This document shows positions 50,637 through 59,198 of a stretch of 64,000 nt of DNA, piece by piece. The stretch is taken from NCBI RefSeq assembly GCF_039832105.1, contig NZ_JBDOHS010000011.1, positions 1 through 64,000 of the forward strand, read 5' to 3'. The position numbers and the translations under genes are program-made. The notes under the pieces were generated by a model, which ran no database searches, was not told the DNA's origin, and saw only the letters and a list, made by a program, of their open reading frames with translations. The stretch comes from Dorea_A sp016295505 (lineage in GTDB: Bacteria > Bacillota > Clostridia > Lachnospirales > Lachnospiraceae). The first letter of the stretch is position 1; each line of letters starts with the position of its first letter.

Positions 50637-53393
50637 ATGAAGAAAAAAATGAACAGACATCTGATGACTTCTTTGCTTGCAGTGCTTCTGGTGTTTTCTC
50701 TCTGCATTTCACCAATCAGCAGAGCTGTTGTACATGCAGAAGGCGATACAGATGTAGTATCTGTTGAAGATGCAGATGCGAAGGAGACGGAAGATGTCGC
50801 AGGAGAAGATACTCCTGTAATTGTACCGGAAACCCCGGATGCTTCTGAAGTTTTAGAAAGTGATGGTGCAGAAGAAACAACAGCTTCGGAAGAAGTCGAT
50901 GAAGAAGGGATTATGACTGCTTCAGTGGAGGACGACATCACTGACTGGAAACTCGTGTATGGTGACAAAGCTCTGGCTGATAAAGATGCGTTGGTTCTCT
51001 TGATTTTCGGGGATGGATTTACGGCTGACCAGCAGGATAAGTTCTTTGAAGAGGCAGAAAAGACTGCAAATTATGTTATGGAAACATCTCCGTGGGATGA
51101 GTATAAAGATTCTGTAAAGTTTTATGCAGTTGGAACTGCTTCGAATGAATCAGGCGCCCGTGCTGATAATGCACAGACACAAGAGGCAGCCGATGCAGAT
51201 ACACGTGACACTTATTTTGGCACAACTTTCTGGTCAGGCGGTATGCAGCGTCTGGTTACGGTTGGGGATGAAGGAATGAAGAAGCTGGATGCATTGAAGG
51301 CAGTTACAGTTCCGGAAGCTGACTATAGTGTTATCATTGTCAATTCCACAACTTACGGTGGAAGTGGCGGAAAGGTCTGCTTAGCATCTTTGAATTCAGA
51401 AGCATTGGAGATGATGCTTCATGAATTGGGACATACCATTCCGGATCTTGCGGATGAGTATTTTTCCGCAGGATATGAGGGTGAGTATGCCAATATGACA
51501 GCGGAATCCGACCCTGCAAAAGTTCCATGGGCTAAGTTTGTTGGGAAAAATGGTGTAGGAGTATATGAATATGATGAAGGTGGCTATGGCTGGTATCGTC
51601 CATCTCAAAACTGTAAGATGCGTTATCTTGGTAAGCAGTTTGCATTCTGTGAAGTGTGTAAGGAAGAACTTCGTAAAGCGTTTTCTGCAAAGTCCAATGT
51701 AACAAAACTTTTCTTCCAGCCATATGCAACAGAATTCTGCGAAGGCGGAGAAACAGACATTAAAAATTACTTTATTCTTCGTAAAGCAGGCAATACAGTA
51801 GAAGGTGAAGCTCTGAGTGCGGATTTGCAGATTACATATTATGATGCAAGCGGAAATGAACTGGAAAGTGCGCCTGTAAAGAAAGGAAATTATACATTTA
51901 AAGCTGAATTTGCAGGAAACGATACTTTTGAAAAATGTTCTCTGAGTGGAGCATATACCATTGAGCCACCATATAATATCTCCATTGATGTCGCTACAAA
52001 GGTATATGACGGAGAGCCTGCAGACGTGAACTACACGGTAGATCTGCCGGAAGGGTCTTATGACGTATCAATAAAATATACAGGTACTATGCCGTATACA
52101 AAGAAAGTTACAAATGAGTATGAGAGCGAAGATGCTCCTGCAAAACCTGGAAGCTACAATGTGGAAATTCTGGCATATGATAAGAGTAACCCGACAGAGG
52201 TTGTGGGAAAAGGAAAGGCTTCTTTCGATATCAATTATAAGTTGACCACACTGGTAAATCATGATGATGCATCAACCTATCCGGGTGCGGCAGTATATTA
52301 CAATAATAAGACAATTGTAATTACAGGTGAAGGATTTACTGCAGATGAGCAGGACAAATTTGAAGAACTGGCTCAAAAATATATGGAGCATATCCAGAAT
52401 ACAGAACCATTCAAAGAAACACAGATTTATTTTAACTTCTCATCAATCGAAGCAGAATCCGATGAGTCCGGTATCGGTACGGAAGCAAAAGATACTTATT
52501 TTGGGTTGACGTATGATGAAAATGGCAAGATTGTTCCGGCAGAGACTTCTTATGACGCAGCTCACTATCTGGCTTATTATGGCGTGTTATCACGTTACAA
52601 ATCTGCTATTGTTATTGTCAATGATGAAAATGTAAAAGAGGGTACCGCAGATGGAAGAGTAATCTATGGTGGAACGGATGAAGACAGCATGGATTATGTT
52701 ACGAGAGAGCTTCTTAATTATATGACCGGACATGAGGTGGGTTATGAAGCTTCTACAGAAGAGGAGATCGCTGCACAGCATGATGAACTTATGAGCGCAC
52801 TGTACTTTACATGGTATGGTACTGACTATGCAGTTGTTGTAAGTGATGCATATAGACATGAATTTGTTGCAAATGGATCACCGATTGAATTGGATGATTA
52901 CTTCCAGACATATATTCTGGGCAAAGAAGTACCGAAATCTGAAATGGAAGGAAAATATGTCCTGACCTATTATGATAGTGAAGGAAATGAGTTGGATGGC
53001 GCTCCATCTGAACCGGGCAACTATTATGTGCTGGGAGAATTAATTCCTTCTCCGGATGAAGTATTTGGTATTACAATGAATGACGTGACTTATCACGTTC
53101 CGCGTGCAAGAGGTTACTCTCCATATACCATTTTAGCAGCAGGATCATCTTCCGAGGATCCGGGAAAAGGAGATTCGGGAAATGGTGATTCTGGTAATGC
53201 AGGCGGTTCTGATAATGGAAGCACCGGTGGAACGACCGATAACAATTCAGGTTCTTCGAATACAGCATCTGATGTAAATGCCAAGGGCGCAGCAAAGACC
53301 GGAGATACAGCTCCGATCGCACTGTATCTCATTCTCCTTGCAGGAGCTGTGGTTGCGGGTGGATCTGTAATTGTAAAGAGACGTAGAAGATAA
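50637..53393 (+). CDS. M64-type metallopeptidase surface protein with degenerate second domain
   Basis: A 918-residue exported protein. Signal peptide about 1-34. Residues 100-350 are an M64 (IgA-peptidase) domain: LLIFGDGFTADQQDKFF, then zinc motif LHELGHTIPDLADEY (His262, Glu263, His266, and DE at 273-274). Residues 375-530 are beta domains. Residues 545-745 repeat the peptidase domain, starting ITGEGFTADEQDKFEELAQ, but the zinc motif is replaced by YMTGHEVGYE. Residues 835-880 are a G/S/D-rich linker. The end AAKTGDTAP, membrane helix and KRRRR form a sortase-like anchor lacking the Leu-Pro. ATG 50637 has AAAGGAGG. Confidence 0.87.
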   Translation: MKKKMNRHLMTSLLAVLLVFSLCISPISRAVVHAEGDTDVVSVEDADAKETEDVAGEDTPVIVPETPDASEVLESDGAEETTASEEVDEEGIMTASVEDDITDWKLVYGDKALADKDALVLLIFGDGFTADQQDKFFEEAEKTANYVMETSPWDEYKDSVKFYAVGTASNESGARADNAQTQEAADADTRDTYFGTTFWSGGMQRLVTVGDEGMKKLDALKAVTVPEADYSVIIVNSTTYGGSGGKVCLASLNSEALEMMLHELGHTIPDLADEYFSAGYEGEYANMTAESDPAKVPWAKFVGKNGVGVYEYDEGGYGWYRPSQNCKMRYLGKQFAFCEVCKEELRKAFSAKSNVTKLFFQPYATEFCEGGETDIKNYFILRKAGNTVEGEALSADLQITYYDASGNELESAPVKKGNYTFKAEFAGNDTFEKCSLSGAYTIEPPYNISIDVATKVYDGEPADVNYTVDLPEGSYDVSIKYTGTMPYTKKVTNEYESEDAPAKPGSYNVEILAYDKSNPTEVVGKGKASFDINYKLTTLVNHDDASTYPGAAVYYNNKTIVITGEGFTADEQDKFEELAQKYMEHIQNTEPFKETQIYFNFSSIEAESDESGIGTEAKDTYFGLTYDENGKIVPAETSYDAAHYLAYYGVLSRYKSAIVIVNDENVKEGTADGRVIYGGTDEDSMDYVTRELLNYMTGHEVGYEASTEEEIAAQHDELMSALYFTWYGTDYAVVVSDAYRHEFVANGSPIELDDYFQTYILGKEVPKSEMEGKYVLTYYDSEGNELDGAPSEPGNYYVLGELIPSPDEVFGITMNDVTYHVPRARGYSPYTILAAGSSSEDPGKGDSGNGDSGNAGGSDNGSTGGTTDNNSGSSNTASDVNAKGAAKTGDTAPIALYLILLAGAVVAGGSVIVKRRRR

Positions 53394-53419
53394 AGCAGAA
53401 TCATTGGAAATCTAAAAGC

Positions 53420-53467
53420 AAATTTCCCGGGAGGACAGCAAAAAGCTGTTTCCCGGGAAATTTTTTT
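53420..53467. terminator. Bidirectional terminator between M64 and LysR genes
   Basis: AAATTTCCCGGGA (53420-53432) is a perfect complement of TCCCGGGAAATTT (53451-53463), then TTTT on the plus strand. It serves both convergent genes. Confidence 0.85.
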
Positions 53468-54760
53468 CTATGACATATTCTGAGAAGATGGCTGTATCGG
53501 ATAGTCGGTATCCTCAAAGCAGATATGTTCAATGCTTTTTTTCATTACCTCTATGAATTCTCTGGTACTTCTGGACAGAGTGATCTGCTTGGGAAGTGCG
53601 ATGGCAAGAGACCATACACCTCCGAGGGAAGCAGACAGAGGATAGCTTATCAGATCATTCTGTTCGGAATAAAGATGCAGATAAGAGGTCGGAAGAAAGG
53701 AGATGCCGGTTTCCGCAAGTACAAGGCGGCGGATGGTTTCCATATTCTTGGATGAACAGCATGCAGTGGGATTGAAGGGGGTTCCGGTGATCGCATAGAC
53801 GTTTCGGAAGATTCTCTGGATCACATTGCGAAGAGGCTGACGTTTAGCTGCCAATACAAAAGGAATATCCGACAATTCCAGAAGATCAGCGGCCTCCAGC
53901 GGCCTGTCTTCCGGAAGTGCAAGAAGATCCTTCCATCTGCGGGGAATGACCAGGAAGAAAGGTTCTTCATAATAGGCATAATAGGAGATCGTATCATCTG
54001 TTGTCTGATTGACTTTTCGGGCGCTTTTTTCATTTCTTGTATGCAGAATGCAAAAATCTACCTGCTTTTCTTTTAACATATGTTTTAATTTCCGGGACTG
54101 ATCCTCCAGAATGCGAAGCTTGATTCCGGGAAAGCGATTCAGAAAAGCCGGGGCAATGAGAGGAATCAGGTTACTGCTGAGGCTGGTTGGGATTCCGATC
54201 TTTATGGTTCCCTGCCTCAGATCCTGGAATTCTTTCAGATCCTGTCGGATCATTTGAAATAAAGTGTCCAGCTTCTGGGCATAGTCCAACAGAGTTTTCC
54301 CCATCACAGTCGGTTGCAGCCGGTTTCGGCAGATTTCAAAAACAGGAATAGAATAGGAAGATTCCAGAGTATTCAGCATCTGACTGAGCGCAGGCTGGCT
54401 GACGAAAAGTTCTTCCGCTGCGCGTGAAAGATTGCGGTATTTTTGAATCAGCAGAAGACATTGGACTTCCCGCTCTGACCAGTTGTGATAAATGTTTTGC
54501 GTTGATAAAGACAGAAAAGACTGCTCCATTTTCTTTGTTAATTCTTCAAATGTATGCGCATATTCCAAGACAAGTTTTCCCTCAGGCGTGGGAAGCAGAT
54601 AGTTTCTGGAATGCTGAAAAAGAGTACATTGCAGCTCAGTCTCAAGGCTCTTCAGAGTTCTTCCGACCGTGGACGGGCTTTTTTGCAGGACGCCTGCGGC
54701 TTCTTTGAGTGTAGTGCATGTCTCCAGAATGATCAGTAATTCTAATTGATTTCGTTTCAT
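53468..54760 (-). CDS. LysR-type regulator with two tandem HTH domains
   Basis: A 430-residue regulator, about 130 longer than normal LysR proteins. Residues 6-63 form one HTH (LKEAAGVLQKSPSTVGRTLKSLE). Residues 98-157 form a second (LSRAAEELFVSQPALSQMLNTLE), each followed by the typical wing. The effector domain begins around 183 (TIKIGIPTSLSSNLIPLIAPAF). It is divergent from the GAPDH gene and presumably binds CGCAATTAT/ATAATTGCG between them. Two HTHs could contact both half-sites per chain; this is inference. Confidence 0.85.
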   Translation of the reverse strand: MKRNQLELLIILETCTTLKEAAGVLQKSPSTVGRTLKSLETELQCTLFQHSRNYLLPTPEGKLVLEYAHTFEELTKKMEQSFLSLSTQNIYHNWSEREVQCLLLIQKYRNLSRAAEELFVSQPALSQMLNTLESSYSIPVFEICRNRLQPTVMGKTLLDYAQKLDTLFQMIRQDLKEFQDLRQGTIKIGIPTSLSSNLIPLIAPAFLNRFPGIKLRILEDQSRKLKHMLKEKQVDFCILHTRNEKSARKVNQTTDDTISYYAYYEEPFFLVIPRRWKDLLALPEDRPLEAADLLELSDIPFVLAAKRQPLRNVIQRIFRNVYAITGTPFNPTACCSSKNMETIRRLVLAETGISFLPTSYLHLYSEQNDLISYPLSASLGGVWSLAIALPKQITLSRSTREFIEVMKKSIEHICFEDTDYPIQPSSQNMS

Positions 54761-54848
54761 GGATACCTCCCGATGAGATTGTGAAAAAAGTGTTCTATTT
54801 ATAAAGATAGTGTATCACGTATTGCCCGGAAAATGAAGAAAATCCATG

Positions 54849-54894
54849 CGCAATTATTCAAATATTTTTATCATAATTGCGTTTTACTTATAAT
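54849..54894 (+). promoter_or_regulatory. LysR-type operator and gap promoter
   Basis: CGCAATTAT (54849-54857) and ATAATTGCG (54873-54881) are perfect inverted half-sites with a 15-base gap. A -10 TATAAT follows at 54889-54894 with no -35 match. This fits activation of the GAPDH gene by the divergent LysR protein. Confidence 0.6.
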
Positions 54895-54993
54895 ACGTGT
54901 TGCGTTTTAAATATTAGACAGTGCTCATATGGAAATCTATAATTAGAAAAGGATGAGTTGTCCGAAAGAAAGATTTTTATAAGGAGTGTAAAA

Positions 54994-56058
54994 ATGGTAG
55001 TAAAAGTGGGTATTAACGGGTTTGGACGAATTGCCAGAGTGATCATGCGGATTCTGGAGGAGAGGGATACAGATATTGAAGTATGCGGTATCAATCTTCG
55101 AAATGCAGATGTGAAGCGCATGGCTTATCAGATGGAGTATGATTCTGTATTTGGACGTTTTCGCGGGAAAGTCAGAGCAGAGAAGGATTGTCTGGTAGTG
55201 AACGGAAAACATATCAAGGTCTTTTCTGAATCAGATCCGTCACAGATCGACTGGGCTTCCTGCGGAGCAGAATATATTATTGAGTCAACAGGTGTATTTC
55301 GCACACTGGAGGACTGCCGGAAGCATCTGAACGGAGGTGCCAAAAAAGTAATCCTGACGGCACCGGGAAAAGATGAAGATTTTCCGACGTTTGTCATGGG
55401 TGTCAATCATAAGATGTATGATCCGGGTATGACGGTGGTATCCAATGCGTCCTGTACGACCAATTGCCTGGCACCTTTAACAAAGGTAATCAATGATGTA
55501 TTTGGAATTGAGCGGGCTCTGATGTCAACGATCCACTCTTCGACTTCCAAGCAGAAGCCGGTGGATTCCAATGGAGGACGTGACTGGAGAACCGGACGTT
55601 CTGTATTTAATAATATTATTCCGTCAACAACGGGAGCTGCTAAAGCAGTTGGACTTGTGCTTCCGGAGATGAAAGGAAAGATGACGGGAATCAGTTTCCG
55701 TGTTCCGTCCAATGATGTGTCTGTGATTGATGTGACGATGCAGCTCAGCAGACCGACGACGTATGCGCAGATCTGTGAAGCTGTGGAAGATGCCAGTATG
55801 ACGACAATGAAGGGTATCATTGAATACAATGATGACGAGATCGTATCCGGTGATATCAGAGCGAACTACAATACCTGTGTATTTGATGTGAAAGCGGGAC
55901 TGATGCTGGATGAAACATTTGTCAAACTGATCGCATGGTATGATAACGAGTGGGGATATTCCAATCAGTGTATCAGCCTGGTTCAGTATATTGCGAGACA
56001 GGATGAAAAAGCGATTCATGCGGCTACGCCATCAGAGCCGGATGTAACGATCGAATAA
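54994..56058 (+). CDS. gap: Glyceraldehyde-3-phosphate dehydrogenase, atypical
   Basis: A 354-residue type I GAPDH: VGINGFGRIARVIMR, catalytic Cys in SNASCTTNCLAPL, catalytic His in STIHSSTSKQKPVD, and WYDNEWGYSNQ. The usual Asp after Asn in the NAD loop (N-D-L-T) is changed: here it reads GINLRNAD with Leu35 and Arg36, which suggests NADP preference. It has an extra C-terminal tail (IHAATPSEPDVTIE). The start is ATG 54994 with AAGGAG. The divergent LysR regulator suggests this is a conditional second GAPDH. Confidence 0.9.
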   Translation: MVVKVGINGFGRIARVIMRILEERDTDIEVCGINLRNADVKRMAYQMEYDSVFGRFRGKVRAEKDCLVVNGKHIKVFSESDPSQIDWASCGAEYIIESTGVFRTLEDCRKHLNGGAKKVILTAPGKDEDFPTFVMGVNHKMYDPGMTVVSNASCTTNCLAPLTKVINDVFGIERALMSTIHSSTSKQKPVDSNGGRDWRTGRSVFNNIIPSTTGAAKAVGLVLPEMKGKMTGISFRVPSNDVSVIDVTMQLSRPTTYAQICEAVEDASMTTMKGIIEYNDDEIVSGDIRANYNTCVFDVKAGLMLDETFVKLIAWYDNEWGYSNQCISLVQYIARQDEKAIHAATPSEPDVTIE

Positions 56059-56072
56059 GAAGACAGATACGG

Positions 56073-56116
56073 CGAGAACCCGTTAACCTTATGGCTAACG
56101 GGTTCTCGTTGTTGTT
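56073..56116 (+). terminator. Terminator after gap
   Basis: CGAGAACCCGTTA (56073-56085) pairs perfectly with TAACGGGTTCTCG (56096-56108), then TTGTTGTT. Confidence 0.9.
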
Positions 56117-56140
56117 ATAGTTATCTAAAGGAATGAGAGT

Positions 56141-56215
56141 AAAGTGTCGCACCGGTTTGTAACCGGTGCCTACTTTATGAGGGGGGAGATAGTTGAATGT
56201 GTCTTTCAACTATCT
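56141..56215. repeat. Two further hairpins downstream of gap
   Basis: CACCGGTT (56150-56157)/AACCGGTG (56161-56168) lies inside AAAGT (56141-56145)/ACTTT (56172-56176). Next is AGATAGTTGAA (56187-56197)/TTCAACTATCT (56205-56215). No gene is seen in 56059-56423. Confidence 0.65.
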
Positions 56216-56423
56216 GTTTCACATTATAAGAGGAAAATATGTCCAAAGTATGTTGATTCTCTTAAAGAAATCGAAAAAATCTTAAGAACTGATTAAATCA
56301 TGTTGCGATGTGAGAGATAAGAAATGGTAGCATTTCTTGTGTAGAACGTATATAATTGGATAAGATTATAATAGATTCTGACTGATAAGGATCGATATAA
56401 ACAGATGGAGGGAGTAGCCGCAG

Positions 56424-57851
56424 ATGAAAAAAGAGAAGGGACATATCATAAAAACGGTATATCCGGGTTCGATTGCGGAAGAACTGGAGATTGAACCGGG
56501 AGATGTTCTTCTTGCGATTAATGATAAAGAAATAGAAGATGTATTTGATTATCGTTATCTGATGAAGGATGAGTATGTGGAGATTCTGATTCGCAAGCAG
56601 GATGGCGGGGAATGGCTTCTGGAGATCGACAAGGACTATGATGAAGAGCTGGGGGTAGAATTTGAAAATGGTCTGATGAGCGAATATCGCTCCTGCAGCA
56701 ATCAATGCATTTTCTGCTTCATTGATCAGATGCCGCCGGGCATGCGTGAGACATTATACTTTAAAGATGATGATTCCAGACTGTCATTTCTTCAGGGTAA
56801 CTATATTACATTGACGAATATGAAGCAGAAAGATATAGACAGAATCATCCATATGCAGCTTGCACCGATCAATATCTCCGTACAGACGACGAATCCGGAG
56901 CTTCGCTGTAAGATGCTGCACAACCGGTTCGCAGGAGAAAAACTGAAGTTTCTCAATGATCTGTATGAAGCACATATTGAGATGAATGGCCAGATCGTAT
57001 TGTGTAAAGGTGTGAATGACGGAGAAGAACTGGATCGCTCTATCCGGGATCTGTCGCGGTATCTTCCGTTCATGCGAAGTGTATCGGTAGTGCCGGCCGG
57101 ACTGACCAAATACAGAGAGGGCCTGTATCCGCTTGCACTTTTTACGAAAGAGGATGCAGAAAAGGTCATTGATCAGATCGAGGGATATCAGCAGAGATTC
57201 TATGAAGAATATGGTCTTCATTTTATCCACGCCAGTGACGAGTGGTATATTCTGGCGGAAAGAGAATTTCCGGAGGAAGAGCGCTATGACGGGTATATTC
57301 AGCTGGAGAACGGTGTCGGGATGATGCGGCTTTTGTATTCAGAAGTACAGGATGAGATGGAACGGATTCTTCAGATGGAAGAATATCCTGTATGGAGAGA
57401 GAAGATAAAACGTACGCTGACAATTGCTACCGGCAAACTGGCTTACCCAACGATCCGGAAGTTTGCAGAAATGATGATGGAAGTATTTCCGGGACTTCAT
57501 ATCCACGTGTTTGCAATACGCAATGACTTTTTTGGAGAGACGGTTACAGTATCCGGTCTGATCACGGGTCAGGATCTGGAATGCCAGCTGAAGGAGCGGC
57601 AGGAAAACGGAACTGATCTTGGAGATACGCTGTTAATTACCTGTAATATGCTTCGAAGCGGTGAAGAGGTATTTCTGGATGATATGACGGTGCAGCAGCT
57701 GGAAGAAGCGCTGCATCTGCAGCTGGTTGCCGTAGAAAATGAGGGGAAAGAACTGATTCGTGCGGTTCTGTCTCCGGAATACAAGATGAACCGCACGAAT
57801 GATGAAGACCGCTTTGTCTATGTGCAGGGATATGAAAAAGAAGACATGTAA
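56424..57851 (+). CDS. PDZ/radical SAM DUF512 protein
   Basis: A 475-residue protein. Residues 5-70 are a PDZ-like fold (VYPGSIAEELEIEPGDVLLA). Then comes a cysteine motif CSNQCIFCFIDQMP (Cys91, 95, 98), the C-x3-C-x2-C of radical SAM enzymes. The DUF512 part has YPVWREKIKR, LTIATGKLAYPTI and GLITGQDLECQLKE. Conserved in Clostridia, often beside the GTPase gene der, which is absent here. Reaction unknown. Confidence 0.88.
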   Translation: MKKEKGHIIKTVYPGSIAEELEIEPGDVLLAINDKEIEDVFDYRYLMKDEYVEILIRKQDGGEWLLEIDKDYDEELGVEFENGLMSEYRSCSNQCIFCFIDQMPPGMRETLYFKDDDSRLSFLQGNYITLTNMKQKDIDRIIHMQLAPINISVQTTNPELRCKMLHNRFAGEKLKFLNDLYEAHIEMNGQIVLCKGVNDGEELDRSIRDLSRYLPFMRSVSVVPAGLTKYREGLYPLALFTKEDAEKVIDQIEGYQQRFYEEYGLHFIHASDEWYILAEREFPEEERYDGYIQLENGVGMMRLLYSEVQDEMERILQMEEYPVWREKIKRTLTIATGKLAYPTIRKFAEMMMEVFPGLHIHVFAIRNDFFGETVTVSGLITGQDLECQLKERQENGTDLGDTLLITCNMLRSGEEVFLDDMTVQQLEEALHLQLVAVENEGKELIRAVLSPEYKMNRTNDEDRFVYVQGYEKEDM

Positions 57852-57880
57852 GTGTTGGATGTCCGTGTGTCATCGGGCAG

Positions 57881-58771
57881 TTATGCAGGATTTACATGAA
57901 TCATGATGTGCTTGGTATTGGGGAATTTCTGTTCTACCTTGTCGTGAACCCGTTCCGCGATATCATGCGCATCTTTTAATGTCATATCGCCGTCTACGGC
58001 AATCTCGGTATCAATGTAGATCTTGTTGCCGAACATCCTGGTGCGCAGAAGATCGAGACGTATCACGCCTTCCTGCTTCCGGATGTATTCCGAAAGTTCC
58101 TGCTCATATTCTTCACTGCAGGAGGTATCGAGCATTTTATCAAGCGCATCCTTCAGAATGTCATATGCAACCTTCAGGATGAAGCAGCAGATGATCACAC
58201 TGGCGATCGGGTCCAGTACCGGGAAACCAAGCATTGCACCGCCGATACCGATGAGAGAACCGATGGAGGAAAAGGCATCGGATCTGTGATGCCATGCATC
58301 GGCCATAAATGCGGCAGAATCCAGTATTTTGGCATAATGACGTGTGTACCAGAACATCGCTTCTTTTACCAGGATAGAAACGACTGCCGCGACAAGAGCG
58401 ATCGTCTCGGGAGAGGTCAGTTCGCTATAGTTGCCGGCGGTGATTTTCTTCATGCCGGTAAAACCGATCCCAAGCCCGGTGACCAGTAAGATTACACCCA
58501 GGATGATGGAAGCAACACATTCCATCCGTTCATGTCCGTATGGATGATTCTTGTCGGCTTTCCGCTGAGACATCTTTACGCCGAGAAAGGCAATAAAAGT
58601 TGCAAATACGTCCGACATAGAATGAATGGCGTCGGATACCATGGCACCGGAATGTCCGAGAATTCCGGCAAATAACTTAAATGTAGTCAGTAAAATATTT
58701 CCGAAAATGCCAACCGTCGATATCTGGTTGATAATCTTTGATTCATTGATATTCTTTGAATGATCTGTCAT
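57881..58771 (-). CDS. Cation diffusion facilitator metal exporter
   Basis: A 296-residue CDF transporter with six helices and cytoplasmic tail. Metal site HSMSDVFATFIAF (His-x3-Asp, helix 2) and AWHHRSDAFSS (His-x3-Asp, helix 5), plus KADKNHPYGHERME between. The NiCo riboswitch upstream indicates that cobalt or nickel is exported, with Zn or Mn still possible. Confidence 0.92.
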   Translation of the reverse strand: MTDHSKNINESKIINQISTVGIFGNILLTTFKLFAGILGHSGAMVSDAIHSMSDVFATFIAFLGVKMSQRKADKNHPYGHERMECVASIILGVILLVTGLGIGFTGMKKITAGNYSELTSPETIALVAAVVSILVKEAMFWYTRHYAKILDSAAFMADAWHHRSDAFSSIGSLIGIGGAMLGFPVLDPIASVIICCFILKVAYDILKDALDKMLDTSCSEEYEQELSEYIRKQEGVIRLDLLRTRMFGNKIYIDTEIAVDGDMTLKDAHDIAERVHDKVEQKFPNTKHIMIHVNPA

Positions 58772-58813
58772 AAGAGGATCCTCCCATAGTTATTATTACT
58801 GTTTAAAAGAGTA

Positions 58814-58935
58814 TAAAAAAACATCTGTGGAACGTGTTATGTACTGTCCCACAGATGCTGTTTATCATCTGCTGCCGTGTGTAGTCCGGCCCGGCTTCAC
58901 AGACGGAAAATAGTCTGACGCCTGATCAGTTTGTA
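58814..58935 (-). ncRNA. NiCo (czcD) riboswitch with terminator
   Basis: Minus strand, in order: ACTGATCAGGCG, GAAGCCGGGCCGG, GGCAGCAGATGA, then GCATCTGTGGGACAG, the NiCo motif core. The CATCTGTGG segment (58857-58849 complement) can pair alternatively with CCACAGATG (58830-58822), followed by TTTTTTT, giving a terminator. Metal binding should prevent termination and switch on the CDF gene. Homology is by recalled consensus, not a covariance search. Confidence 0.85.
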
Positions 58936-59198
58936 CTGTAAATCCCGCATCCTTTTGGATGTATTCAGTGCAAAGAGATTTCTATATATCATATACAATC
59001 AGTTCTTTTTTGTCAACAAAAAAATGAAGATCTGATTAGAGTATGGATAAATTTTATTCATTATCCGCAAAATATAGAGGTCGTCTGTAAATGTATTTAC
59101 AACTAACATAAGAATAAAGTATAATTTACTAAAAACGCAGTTCTTATTATATTTTTAAAATAACTTTATTTGATATGAGAGAGTCAGGAGGAGTTTTG

